Of a stretch of 64,000 nucleotides of DNA, positions 45,538-55,456 are shown piece by piece. Position numbers and translations under genes: made by a program. The DNA is from CBFFRJ01 sp963530515 (GTDB taxonomy: Bacteria; Pseudomonadota; Gammaproteobacteria; Enterobacterales; Enterobacteriaceae). Numbering within the stretch: position 1 is the stretch's first letter; every line of letters begins with the position of its first letter. The notes under the pieces were generated by a model that had not been told where the DNA came from, did no database searches, and saw only the letters and a program-made list of their open reading frames with translations. Location: positions 62,001-126,000 of the forward strand of contig CAUSEC010000012.1 of assembly GCA_963530515.1 (NCBI GenBank). Direction: 5' to 3'.

Positions 45538-45601
45538 CAATGGTACTCATTTGAGGCGATATCGCCGGGTTGAATGGGCTGTGAGACATTCACATCGCCA
45601 C

Positions 45602-45630
45602 ATTATAACCGACATAGCCCTCAGATCGAC
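45602..45630 (-). promoter_or_regulatory. Candidate rlmB promoter
   Basis: A perfect TATAAT -10 (plus-strand ATTATA at 45602-45607) lies between dppF-like and rlmB genes. The 17-base-spaced -35 (GTCGAT) is poor. The leader would be about 58 bases. Confidence 0.5.
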
Positions 45631-45640
45631 TCCTGAACGT

Positions 45641-46441
45641 TCAACCGTTCACCACCGCACGTCTCTCTTCACCCGTAACCGGGTATTCAGGCAGCCTCGC
45701 ATTCAGTAAATAGCGAGTGTATTCCTGGGTGGGCTGAGTAAAGATGCGCTCGCTTTCCCCCTGTTCCACCAGCTTTCCCCGGTGCATCACGCCGACGTGA
45801 TCGGCAATGTGGCGCACCACGTTTAAATCGTGGGAGATAAACAGATAGGCCAGACCGTACTCACGCTGGAGTGACATTAATAAATTAAGGATTTGCGACT
45901 GAATCGACACGTCCAGCGCCGATACCGGTTCATCGCAAATAATCAGCTTCGGTTTGAGAATCAATGCCCTGGCAATGCCGATGCGCTGCCGCTGACCGCC
46001 GGAAAATTCATGGGGATAGCGTGCAGCATCCTGCGGTCGCAGCCCCACATGTTCCAGCATGTCTGCCACCTGCACTTTGCGGTTGGCTATACCGTGGATG
46101 ATAAGCGGCTCTTCCAGGCTGTAGCCAATACTCCGTTTCGGGTCGAGCGACGAGAGCGGGTCCTGGAAAATCATCTGCATTTCCCGACGCACCTGCCGCC
46201 ACCGCCCGGCATCTTGCCCCAGCAGCGATTGCCCTTCAAACCAGACTTCACCGCCTGAGGCAGGCGTCAGCCCCAAAATCAACCGTCCGGTGGTGCTTTT
46301 ACCGCTCCCGGATTCCCCCACCAGCGCCCAGGTTTCCCCGGCGTTAATCGAGAAACTGATGTTATCCACCGCCTGCACGCTCTGCCCGCGACGATGAAAG
46401 CTTCTGGATAAATTTTTCACCGCTAAAAGTGGTGTCGTCAT
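45641..46441 (-). CDS. Peptide-type ABC transporter ATPase (DppF/OppF-like)
   Basis: A 266-residue ATP-binding subunit: Walker A GESGSGKST, signature LSGGQ (as FSGGQRQR), Walker B KLIICDEPVSALD, and the C-terminal oligopeptide extension. It pairs with the DppD-like ATPase four bases upstream to drive the DppB/DppC-like permease. The start is ATG 46441 (MTTPLLAVKNLS); in-frame upstream codons overlap the previous gene. It is the last gene of the 11-gene operon; no strong terminator follows before rlmB. Confidence 0.92.
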   Translation of the reverse strand: MTTPLLAVKNLSRSFHRRGQSVQAVDNISFSINAGETWALVGESGSGKSTTGRLILGLTPASGGEVWFEGQSLLGQDAGRWRQVRREMQMIFQDPLSSLDPKRSIGYSLEEPLIIHGIANRKVQVADMLEHVGLRPQDAARYPHEFSGGQRQRIGIARALILKPKLIICDEPVSALDVSIQSQILNLLMSLQREYGLAYLFISHDLNVVRHIADHVGVMHRGKLVEQGESERIFTQPTQEYTRYLLNARLPEYPVTGEERRAVVNG

Positions 46442-46445
46442 CGTC

Positions 46446-47429
46446 TTACCCCTCCTGTTCATCGGCACGCCAGCAGCGCACGTTGTGATCCCCACCGTTC
46501 AGCCGACGCAGCACCGGCTGCTCGGCCCGACAGCGCGGTTGCGCCAGCGGGCAACGGTCGGCATAGGTGCAGCCGCCCGGTAAATCATGCAGCGAAGGCA
46601 CCTGCCCGCGAATTTCGGCGAGCGGCGTTTTGGGCGTGTTATCTGCCGACGGGCGTGCTGCCAACAGGGCACGGGTGTAAGGGTGACGCGGTGCCGAGAA
46701 CAGCGCGTGTACGTCAGTCTCTTCCACCACCTGCCCGGCGTACAGCACGACCACACGCTGGCACAGACGCGCCACCACGCTCAGGTCATGGGTGATGAAG
46801 ACAATGCCCATTCCGGTTTGCTGTTTGATCTCATCGAGCAAGTCCAGAATTTGCGCCTGAATAGTCGCATCCAGCGCGGTAGTGGGTTCATCGGCAATCA
46901 GCAGCGAAGGCGAAGTGGCAATTGCCATCGCAATCATCACTCGCTGGCGCATCCCGCCGGACAGTTCATGCGGCCAGGCAACAGCGCAGCGGGCAGGATC
47001 GGGAATGCCTACCTGTTCAAGCAAATGGAGGATTTTTTCCTGCCGCTGGCGACGATTAAGCGTGGTATGCAGACGCAGACTTTCGGCAATCTGCTCGCCA
47101 ATGGTCATCACCGGGTTAAGGCTGGCGAGCGGGTCCTGGAAAATCATCGCCATGTCACGGCCACTGCGCTGGCGGCGCGCCCTGGCAGAAAGCGTGTGTA
47201 GCGCCTCGCCTGCCAGCACCACTTCGCCTTCAATCCGCGTGGTGCGTGGCGAAAGCAGCCCCATCAGCGCCTGGGCCGTCACACTTTTCCCGCAGCCGGA
47301 CTCACCGATAATCCCCAGAGTTTGATGGGCATGAACCTCAAAGGAAACACCGCGCACCGGGGAAATCACACCCTGACGGGTGGCGAAATTGACCTCGAGT
47401 TGTTTAACCTGTAGCAGTGCCTCAACCAT
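46446..47429 (-). CDS. Peptide-type ABC transporter ATPase (DppD/OppD-like)
   Basis: A 327-residue ATP-binding subunit with Walker A GESGCGKSV, signature LSGGMRQR, Walker B LLIADEPTTALD, and the C-terminal OppD/DppD domain with the cysteine cluster CTYADRCPLAQPRC, which in relatives binds an Fe-S cluster. It overlaps the DppC-like gene by eight bases, a sign of translational coupling. Substrate class (dipeptide, oligopeptide or nickel) cannot be told from the ATPase. Confidence 0.93.
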   Translation of the reverse strand: MVEALLQVKQLEVNFATRQGVISPVRGVSFEVHAHQTLGIIGESGCGKSVTAQALMGLLSPRTTRIEGEVVLAGEALHTLSARARRQRSGRDMAMIFQDPLASLNPVMTIGEQIAESLRLHTTLNRRQRQEKILHLLEQVGIPDPARCAVAWPHELSGGMRQRVMIAMAIATSPSLLIADEPTTALDATIQAQILDLLDEIKQQTGMGIVFITHDLSVVARLCQRVVVLYAGQVVEETDVHALFSAPRHPYTRALLAARPSADNTPKTPLAEIRGQVPSLHDLPGGCTYADRCPLAQPRCRAEQPVLRRLNGGDHNVRCWRADEQEG

Positions 47430-48279
47430 GACGGCCTCCCTGTTTGAGCAGGCGTAGCACGCGGCGCGGCAGCGGCTTTAAGGCCGGATCGGCGCTGTCG
47501 CGCAGATCGTCACCAATAATGTTTAACCCGAGGATCAGCAGCACGATGGCTACACCCGGGAAAAAAGTCATCCACCAGGCGGTAAAAATCACCGCTTTCC
47601 CCTCCAGCAACAGATTGCCGAGGCTGGGCATTGGCGGCGGAACGCCGGAACCAAGAAAGCTCAGTGCCGCTTCGGTGAGAATCGCCACGGAAAATACCCA
47701 ACTCACCTGCACGATAAACGGCGATATCACGTTAGGCAGCAGGTGTAGCCAGATTATGCGCGAGGCCGACGCCCCTTGCGCCCGCAGTGCCTCGATAAAG
47801 TTCTTCTCTTTGATGACCATCGCCGCCCCGCGGATCACGCGGGCAATCGACGGCACGTAGACCAGCGACAGCGCCAGCACCACATTACCGATTTTTGGCC
47901 CCAGCACGCCGACAATGGCAATGGCCAGCAGCAGGGACGGAAACGCAAACAATCCGTCGCAGACGCGCATCAGTATGCTGTCGACCGGGCGATACCAGGC
48001 GCACAACAAGCCGATGATCAGCCCGGTCACACCGGCAATCAGCGCCACCGCCGCCCCGACCGACAGTGACACACGCACCGCCAGCGCCACGCGCACAAAG
48101 AGATCTCGGCCAAAATTATCGGTCCCGAACCAATGTTGTAACGACGGGGGTTTCAGGCGGCTCAGCGGATCGATGCTATAAGGATCAAACGGGCTAATCG
48201 CGCTGGCAAAAAACGACAGCAGCACAATCGCCAGCAGCAGCACGGGCCAGAGCCAGATACCGGGGTTTTTGCTCATCAT
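47422..48279 (-). CDS. Peptide-type ABC transporter permease (DppC-like)
   Basis: A 285-residue inner-membrane permease with about six helices. The BPD_transp_1 EAA loop appears as EALRAQGASASRIIWLHLLP. An N-terminal OppC_N segment includes PFDPYSIDPLSRL. The ATG at 48279 shares one base with the TAA of the DppB-like gene (TAATG), so re-initiation is expected. The in-frame extension to 48363 lies inside that gene and is not used. Confidence 0.93.
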   Translation of the reverse strand: MMSKNPGIWLWPVLLLAIVLLSFFASAISPFDPYSIDPLSRLKPPSLQHWFGTDNFGRDLFVRVALAVRVSLSVGAAVALIAGVTGLIIGLLCAWYRPVDSILMRVCDGLFAFPSLLLAIAIVGVLGPKIGNVVLALSLVYVPSIARVIRGAAMVIKEKNFIEALRAQGASASRIIWLHLLPNVISPFIVQVSWVFSVAILTEAALSFLGSGVPPPMPSLGNLLLEGKAVIFTAWWMTFFPGVAIVLLILGLNIIGDDLRDSADPALKPLPRRVLRLLKQGGRHG

Positions 48280-49241
48280 TAGCGGCTTTCCCCCTCGACT
48301 GACAAACGCGGATCGGCAAGATAACTCAGCAGATCCACCGCCAGATTCACCAGCACGTAGCAAACGGTAATCAGCAGCACCACGCCCTGAATCACCGTCA
48401 CGTCGCGCCGCTCGATCGAATCGACAATCAGCGATCCGACGCCCGGAATACCAAATACGCTTTCAATCACTATCGTCCCGGTAACTAACGAGGCAAAGGA
48501 TTCACCGCAAATAGTCAGGATGGGGATTAGGGCATTACGTAACGTGTGGCGTAGCAGGACCCGCCGCTCCGGCACCCCTTTCGCCCGCGCCGTATTGATA
48601 AAGTGCTCCTGCATCACATCCAGCATCACCGCCCGGGTCATCCGCGCAATCAGTGCCGCGATGCGCAGCCCCAGCGCGATAGCGGGCAGCGTGAGATACC
48701 AGATATTCAACAACAGCGAGTCGTTGGTGGAACGGTAGCCCACCACCGGAAACCAGCGTAGCTGCACGGCAAAAAAGAAAATCAGGAACAGCCCCAGCAG
48801 AAAGCCGGGGACTGACATGCCGAACGTCGCCAGCGCACGAATGGCTTTATCAACCACACCACCGTGCTGCCAGGCGCTCACCACACCGCCCGCCAGCCCC
48901 AGCACCAGCACCAGCGCAATCGCCTGGGCATAAAGCGCCAGCGCAAGCGTTGGGGTCAGGTGCTGTAAAAAGAGGGTCATCACGCTGGTGTTGAGAAACA
49001 GCGAATGACCGAGATCCCCCGTCAGAATGCCGCCAAACCAGCTGACAAACTGCACCAGCAGCGGTCGGTCCAGCCCCATCTGCTGGCGCATGGCGGCAAT
49101 GTCAGCCGGGCTTGCATCGTTGCCAAGGATCACCAGCGCCGGATCGCCCGGTGCCAGGTGAATCAAACAGAACACCACCACCGAGACCACCAGCAGGACC
49201 GGCAGCAGCGCCAGCAGGCGGTGAAAGAGATACCGTTTCAT
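48279..49241 (-). CDS. Peptide-type ABC transporter permease (DppB-like)
   Basis: A 320-residue permease of the DppB/OppB/NikB family with about six helices. The N-terminus is typical (MKRYLFHRLLALLPVLLVVSVVVF), as is LAPGDPA. The EAA loop is INTARAKGVPERRVLLRHTL. It starts 12 bases after the substrate-binding protein gene. Forms the channel with the DppC-like subunit. Confidence 0.94.
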   Translation of the reverse strand: MKRYLFHRLLALLPVLLVVSVVVFCLIHLAPGDPALVILGNDASPADIAAMRQQMGLDRPLLVQFVSWFGGILTGDLGHSLFLNTSVMTLFLQHLTPTLALALYAQAIALVLVLGLAGGVVSAWQHGGVVDKAIRALATFGMSVPGFLLGLFLIFFFAVQLRWFPVVGYRSTNDSLLLNIWYLTLPAIALGLRIAALIARMTRAVMLDVMQEHFINTARAKGVPERRVLLRHTLRNALIPILTICGESFASLVTGTIVIESVFGIPGVGSLIVDSIERRDVTVIQGVVLLITVCYVLVNLAVDLLSYLADPRLSVEGESR

Positions 49242-49253
49242 CGCCTTCTCCCG

Positions 49254-50816
49254 TCAGGGTTGCGTCACGCTCAGGTTCCACAGAATCGGCCCGCTCAGAT
49301 CCTGGTAACCTTTAACGTTGTTTTTGATAGCCACCGCGTCCGGCGTGGTGCGGCCCAGCACAATCACCGGCAGATACTGCCAGAGCAGCACGTTAAGTTT
49401 ATCCACCAGCGGTCGGGTCTCTTTCAGGGTCGCGGCCTGTTTAATCGCATCCAGCACGCCGTCAATTTCCGGGCTGTCGCTTAAGCCTGGGAATTTGGCG
49501 CGGGAATCGAGGAACGGATACTGATGCAACACCTGACGCATGGTGAACTCAAGCGCGCAGAGATCGAAGTTTTTCGGGTCCTGGCGGCGTTGCAACACCG
49601 TCGGCCAGTCGTAAACATCCAGACGGGATTTCACGCCAATCTGTTTAAGCACCTGCTGGGCGACAATCGCCAGGTTATACAGCTCGGCATACTCTTTGGT
49701 AGCGATGATCACCACCTCTTCACCTTTGTAACCCGACTCCTGCACCAGCTTGCGTGCTTCCTCCAGCTTGTGCTGATTCCAGTACGGCTTTCCGGCATCG
49801 CTGTACCAGTCCACCTGATCCGGGAAGCCCAGCGACGGCCCCTCTTTGAAGAAGCGCGGGTCGCTGTAGCCCGCCAGCAACGTCTGGTGCACATCCAGCG
49901 CCAGATTAAACGCCTGACGCAGCTTCACGTTGGCAAACGGCCCCTGATGTTTGTTGAACAGATAGGTAATCAGCGACCCACCACTTTGCGGCTCGAACAG
50001 CGAAATGTCCGGCGCACTGGCGAGGGTGTCGATGTTGTCCTTCGGCAACTGGAACACCAGGTCATACTCCCCGGTCATCGCCCCGGCCAGACGGGTGGAT
50101 TCATCGGTGATGTAGCGGAACCAGATATCTTTGACGTCGGCTTTTTTCTGTCCGGACAGCCCGCTGGCCGGTTCAGTGCGCGACACATACTGGTCGTAAC
50201 GGGTGAGATGCAGATAATCACCCGCTTTGAATTCCGCCAGCTTGTACGGCCCGGTGCCAATCAACTCAGTGACCGGTTTTTTACTGCTGTTGGCCTCGTC
50301 GATAATGCGTTTGGGCATAATCGCGGCGATGTTTTTCACATCCGCCAGCACGTTGAGGGTAATCAGCGACGGCGCAGGCAGCGTAAAGGTGACGGTCTTG
50401 TCGTCCACTTTGGTGAACTGCACGCCCGGCAGGTTGGCCTTGCCCTGGGTCGACACCGTGAGCCAGCGGTTCATGGAGGCCACCACGTCGTCGGCGGTGA
50501 GCAGTTGACCGTCATGGAAATGAATGCCGTCACGCAGCACGAAGGTGTAGGTTTTGCGATCGTCGCTTAGCGTATAGCTCTGCACCAGCTCCGGCACCGG
50601 CTCATAGCGGGCGTTGATGGTAAACAGCGTCTCAAAGATATGGCGATCTACATCCGAAGTCGCGTTGTTGGTAGTCAGATACGGGTCCAGGGTGCCTGGA
50701 CGGTTACCATAAGCGATATTGAGCGTGGCGTTGCGATTAACGGTTTCCGCCTGCGCATTCCCCAGAGGTAAAACCGCCGCCAGCATCAGCGCGGCGGCAG
50801 AAAACAGCATTTTCAT
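49254..50816 (-). CDS. ABC transporter substrate-binding protein, SBP_bac_5 (peptide) family
   Basis: A 520-residue periplasmic binding protein. The signal peptide ends at GNAQA, followed by a DppA/OppA-type fold (LNIAYGNRPGTLDPYLTTNN; FVLRDGIHFHDGQLLTADDV; IGTGPYKLAEFKAGDY). This cluster II family binds dipeptides, oligopeptides, glutathione, opines and similar compounds. The paired amidohydrolase suggests an N-acyl amino acid or dipeptide ligand. It lies 23 bases after the M20 gene. Confidence 0.93.
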   Translation of the reverse strand: MKMLFSAAALMLAAVLPLGNAQAETVNRNATLNIAYGNRPGTLDPYLTTNNATSDVDRHIFETLFTINARYEPVPELVQSYTLSDDRKTYTFVLRDGIHFHDGQLLTADDVVASMNRWLTVSTQGKANLPGVQFTKVDDKTVTFTLPAPSLITLNVLADVKNIAAIMPKRIIDEANSSKKPVTELIGTGPYKLAEFKAGDYLHLTRYDQYVSRTEPASGLSGQKKADVKDIWFRYITDESTRLAGAMTGEYDLVFQLPKDNIDTLASAPDISLFEPQSGGSLITYLFNKHQGPFANVKLRQAFNLALDVHQTLLAGYSDPRFFKEGPSLGFPDQVDWYSDAGKPYWNQHKLEEARKLVQESGYKGEEVVIIATKEYAELYNLAIVAQQVLKQIGVKSRLDVYDWPTVLQRRQDPKNFDLCALEFTMRQVLHQYPFLDSRAKFPGLSDSPEIDGVLDAIKQAATLKETRPLVDKLNVLLWQYLPVIVLGRTTPDAVAIKNNVKGYQDLSGPILWNLSVTQP

Positions 50817-50839
50817 TATGGCGTGGCTCCAGTCAGGTA

Positions 50840-52057
<1,218 letters not shown>

Positions 52058-52111
52058 TGCTTCCACCTCAGTGATGACAGTTGATTCATTCCCGACACCG
52101 GGAACAAGGGG

Positions 52112-52888
52112 TTAACCTAAATGACGTTTCGCCTCCTGGCGGACGCGGTGTAAAACGTGTTGCTTGATTTCGCCGTACTGCGGGTGCTCCGCCAGCGTCT
52201 CAATATCGCGTTCGCGACCAAAAGGCAGGACAATCTCTTCGACAATTTTTCCGGGTTTGGCCGACATCACCAGAATGCGGTCGGCCAGGAACAGCGCCTC
52301 TTCCACATCGTGGGTGACGAACAGCAGCGTGGTGCCGGTGGTAAGCCAGGCCTCGCGCAGTAGCTCCTGCATCATCAGGCGGGTTTGCGCGTCCAGCGCA
52401 CCGAAGGGCTCATCCAGCAGCAGCACTTCCGGCCCCGGCAGCCAGGCACGAGCCAGCGCCACACGCTGCTTCATGCCGCCGGAAAGCTGCCAGGGCGCAT
52501 GCTGCTCAAAGCCTTTCAGTCCCACGCGATTCAGCCAGTCCAGTGCGCGTGCGTTAACCTCTTCTTTTTGATAGCGGCCCAGACGCGGGCCAAAAGTGAC
52601 GTTATCCAGCACCGATAACCACGGAAACAGGTTCGGCTGCTGAAAAATCATGCCGCGCTCCGGCCCCGGCTGCTGTACCGGTTTGCCGGTTGCCAGCACG
52701 CGTCCGCTGTCGGGTTTGGTAAACCCGGCGACCAGATTGAGGATGGTGGATTTGCCGCAGCCCGATGGCCCCAGCATCACCACAAACTCCCCTTTGTCGA
52801 GAGTGAGATTGATCCCCTCCAGCACCCTGAACGGCTGCGGTTTTGCCGCAAACGAGAGGGTGACATTTTCAAGTTGGATGGCACTCAT
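52112..52888 (-). CDS. Taurine/sulfonate-type ABC transporter ATPase (TauB/SsuB-like)
   Basis: A 258-residue ATP-binding subunit of the nitrate/sulfonate/taurine (NitT/TauT) class. Walker A GPSGCGKST, signature LSGGMKQR and Walker B VLLLDEPFGALD are intact. GMIFQQPNLFPWLSVLDNV is typical of TauB/SsuB. The ATG at 52888 overlaps the permease stop by one base (TAATG). It drives import with the permease and binding protein upstream. Confidence 0.93.
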   Translation of the reverse strand: MSAIQLENVTLSFAAKPQPFRVLEGINLTLDKGEFVVMLGPSGCGKSTILNLVAGFTKPDSGRVLATGKPVQQPGPERGMIFQQPNLFPWLSVLDNVTFGPRLGRYQKEEVNARALDWLNRVGLKGFEQHAPWQLSGGMKQRVALARAWLPGPEVLLLDEPFGALDAQTRLMMQELLREAWLTTGTTLLFVTHDVEEALFLADRILVMSAKPGKIVEEIVLPFGRERDIETLAEHPQYGEIKQHVLHRVRQEAKRHLG

Positions 52889-53658
52889 TATTCTTTCCCC
52901 GCCCACGGGACAAACAGGCGTTGCAGTCCCAGCAGGATTAAATCCAGTAAATAACCCGTCCCGCCCAGCAGCAAAATGCCGAGCATGACGATATCGGTGC
53001 GTAAGTAAGAGCTGGCGTTAATCACCATCCAGCCCAGGCCAGAACTGGCGGCCACCATCTCGGCGGCGATCAGCGACGTCCAGCCAATGCCAATGGAGAG
53101 CCTGACGGTGGTAAAGAGATCCGGCAGCGCGTCCGGCAGCACCACGCGCAGGAAAATCTGCCCTTTGGTCGCGCCCAGGGTCTGGGCCACACGAATACGC
53201 GCCCGTCCGATGCGTTCTACCGCCGCCGACGCCCCCACCACCACGCTCAGGAAGGTGGCGATAAAAATCAGGAAAAATTTCGACGCCTCACCGATGCCCA
53301 ACCAGACCACCGCCAGCGGGATCAGCGCGATTTTTGGCAGCGGGCGCAGAAACTGCACAAACGGATTGAGCACTGCGGACAGACCGGGTGACAGTCCCAT
53401 CAGCAGCCCGAGCGGGATGCCGAGAATAATCGCCACCGAGAACGCGCTCAGGGCGCGGGCCAGACTCACCGCCACGTGCTGCCACAGCGGCACCTGGCGA
53501 TAACCGTCTGCCAGCAGTTCTTGCGCCGTGAGGCCAATATCCGTCAGCGAAGGCAACAGCAGTGGGTCCACCCATTGTCGGGTGGCCGCCAGTTGCCAGA
53601 GAGCAAAGAAGACCGCCACCGACAGCACGCTGATGGCGATATGTTGACCTACTCTCAT
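52888..53658 (-). CDS. Taurine/sulfonate-type ABC transporter permease (TauC/SsuC-like)
   Basis: A 256-residue inner-membrane permease with about six helices. The family loop appears as RIRVAQTLGATKGQIFLRVVL, and SIGIGWTSLIAAEMVAASSG is strongly TauC/SsuC-like. The ATG overlaps the tauA-like stop as ATGA. Together with the ATPase it forms the transporter core. Confidence 0.93.
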   Translation of the reverse strand: MRVGQHIAISVLSVAVFFALWQLAATRQWVDPLLLPSLTDIGLTAQELLADGYRQVPLWQHVAVSLARALSAFSVAIILGIPLGLLMGLSPGLSAVLNPFVQFLRPLPKIALIPLAVVWLGIGEASKFFLIFIATFLSVVVGASAAVERIGRARIRVAQTLGATKGQIFLRVVLPDALPDLFTTVRLSIGIGWTSLIAAEMVAASSGLGWMVINASSYLRTDIVMLGILLLGGTGYLLDLILLGLQRLFVPWAGKE

Positions 53659-54656
53659 TTTGCCGCCGCGTCGCGGATGTAACGGGAGTCGATCGCCGCA
53701 TCCCAGTTTTGCGGGATATCCTGCTTACGAATTTCACCAATGCCAGCAAGGAAGCTGGAGGTTTTGGTCAGCGCTTTGCCGATACCGCTGCTGGAGGTGT
53801 CCGTGCCGTTACCCAGCCAGGCGGCGGTGCCCTGCTCAGCAAGCGTCGGATACTCCAGCCCGCCCAGGGTATTGGCGGCGGTGGTGACCGGTGCGCCCAC
53901 TTCTTTTGCCACAATGGCAGCAGCGCTTTCCGGGTCTTTCTTAAATTCATCGACTTTCTGCTGATGCACGCGCAGGAAGGCGGTTACCGCTTCCGGGTAC
54001 TGCTCGGCAAAGGCTTTACGCACCACATAGTTGTTGTAAATCAGGTAGCCATCCTTCTGCAGGTCTTTGGTGGCGAAGACCTGGTGGCCGCCGGAAGATT
54101 CCAGCTCCTGAGCAAACGGCGCCCAGACGTAGCCCGCGTCAATGTCGCCACGTTTCCAGGCCGCAACCATCTCTGCCGGGCGCAGCGGCAGGAGAGTGAT
54201 CTTGCTGCGATCCAGTTTATTGACGCTGATGGCCGCTTCCAGCGCATAGGCCGCCGTGGAATTTGGCGGATAAGCCACACGCTTACCTTCAATATCTTTA
54301 ATATTGTTGATGCCCTCTTTGCCAATTAAACGCTCATAGCTGGCAATTACGCCGGAGACGCCAATTATTTCCACCGGGAGTTTGCGAACAATACCCGCCG
54401 TTGCCGGACTGGAGCCGAAATTGGCAATATCGATCGCGTTACTGGCGAAATAATTAAGCGCGTCAGCGCCGGAAGCAAATTGCACCCATTTCACCGGGCT
54501 GTGTAAGGCTTTATCTAAAGAGCCATCGGCTTTCGCCAGCATTAATACCTGCGAGCCGCCGCTGTAGGCGACGCGCACTTCAGAAGGGGTGGCGGCCATA
54601 CTGATATTGGCCCACAGGCTGCCTGCGGCGAGTAATACTCCGAGCGTTTTTTTCAT
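53655..54656 (-). CDS. Taurine/sulfonate-type substrate-binding protein (TauA/SsuA-like)
   Basis: A 333-residue periplasmic binding protein. The signal peptide MKKTLGVLLAAGSLWANISMA is followed by a TauA-like fold (VRVAYSGGSQVLMLAKADGS; DIANFGSSPATAGI; VAYPPNSTAAYALEA; GDIDAGYVWAPFAQELE). Members bind taurine, alkylsulfonates, nitrate or thiamine precursors. TauA-like sequence next to a CuyA-like lyase points to a sulfonated amino acid such as cysteate. The ATG at 54656 follows AAGGAAAAAGAA; longer in-frame starts lack a leader. Confidence 0.92.
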   Translation of the reverse strand: MKKTLGVLLAAGSLWANISMAATPSEVRVAYSGGSQVLMLAKADGSLDKALHSPVKWVQFASGADALNYFASNAIDIANFGSSPATAGIVRKLPVEIIGVSGVIASYERLIGKEGINNIKDIEGKRVAYPPNSTAAYALEAAISVNKLDRSKITLLPLRPAEMVAAWKRGDIDAGYVWAPFAQELESSGGHQVFATKDLQKDGYLIYNNYVVRKAFAEQYPEAVTAFLRVHQQKVDEFKKDPESAAAIVAKEVGAPVTTAANTLGGLEYPTLAEQGTAAWLGNGTDTSSSGIGKALTKTSSFLAGIGEIRKQDIPQNWDAAIDSRYIRDAAAK

Positions 54657-54687
54657 TTCTTTTTCCTTGCGGTGAATGCGTGTCATC

Positions 54688-54706
54688 TCTCCTGCAGAGC
54701 AGGAGA
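54688..54706 (-). other. Intercistronic hairpin in the sulfur-compound operon
   Basis: TCTCCTGC pairs with GCAGGAGA around a 3-base loop, in the only sizeable gap (74 bases) among the operon's first five genes. No T-tract follows on the minus strand, so mRNA processing or stability is more likely than termination. Confidence 0.5.
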
Positions 54707-54730
54707 AAAAGGTCAATTAAAGCGTGTTAT

Positions 54731-55456
54731 TTATGCCAGCTGCGTGAGCCGATAGTTCTGCCAGAGGCGGGAACATCGCTCGGCCAGCGATTGGGCGGGA
54801 TCATGAGTCAGTAACAGGAACGGCGCGTCCACGGCACGCAACGCGACCGGGACTTCCGTGCAGGCGAGCACCAGCTGCTGCGCGCCACGCGCCATCAGCG
54901 CCAGCGCCTGCAGGGAGAGTAGCTCACCGCCTTCCGCCAGCTTGCCGCGCTTTACGGCGTAGCAGCCGGGCACGAACCACTCGGCCAGTTCATCTTCACT
55001 GGGCGTAATAGATTCAATGTCTTGTTCGGCAAAGCGCTGCTGGAACCAACCGGCCTCCAGCGTGCCTTTGGTGGCGATAATACCCACACGCTGGGGCTTT
55101 TTGGGTGCCTGAAGCAGCGCGTCGACGGTGGCATCGACAATGTGCAGAATCGGTGCCTCACTGGCTTTGCTCAGTTGCGGATACCAGTGGTGTGCGGTAT
55201 TGCAGGGAATGACGATATGACTCGCCCCCGCCTGATTGAGTTTCTCAATGCCATTCAGCAACTGGGGCAGCGGCGAGGGGCCAAGCCCGGCCAGCGCCTT
55301 TTGCCGGTCAGCGATTTGCGGCACGTTCCACACCACCGACGGCAGATGCTGCTGGTCGCTCCCGGCCGGGGTGGCGTCGAGCAATTTGTGCTGAAAATCG
55401 AGGGTGGCGAGCGGCCCCATACCGCCCAGCACACCGAGTAAAAAAGGCTTAGCCAT
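54731..55456 (-). CDS. Aspartate/glutamate-type amino acid racemase
   Basis: A 241-residue cofactor-independent racemase of the Asp/Glu/hydantoin family. The two catalytic cysteines are Cys85 in IPCNTAHHW and Cys199 in LACTEVP. The N-terminal LGGMGPLATLDF is typical of the RacX/YgeA/aspartate racemase branch. The start is ATG 55456 (MAKPFLLGVLGG), which overlaps the lyase 3' end by eight bases. In this operon the substrate may be cysteate or cysteine, structural analogues of aspartate, to supply the isomer the lyase accepts. That is inference. Confidence 0.9.
   Translation of the reverse strand: MAKPFLLGVLGGMGPLATLDFQHKLLDATPAGSDQQHLPSVVWNVPQIADRQKALAGLGPSPLPQLLNGIEKLNQAGASHIVIPCNTAHHWYPQLSKASEAPILHIVDATVDALLQAPKKPQRVGIIATKGTLEAGWFQQRFAEQDIESITPSEDELAEWFVPGCYAVKRGKLAEGGELLSLQALALMARGAQQLVLACTEVPVALRAVDAPFLLLTHDPAQSLAERCSRLWQNYRLTQLA

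Noticed and set aside
45641..49241. Nickel (nik) or glutathione (gsi) transporter
   Set aside because: No NikA-type or GsiB-type signature was recognised in the binding protein, and the neighbours (M20 hydrolase, lyase, sulfonate transporter) fit a sulfur or peptide role better. Not excluded without a search.
49524..50570. 348-codon open frame opposite the peptide SBP gene
   Set aside because: Antisense shadow of a well supported binding-protein gene with signal peptide and family motifs.
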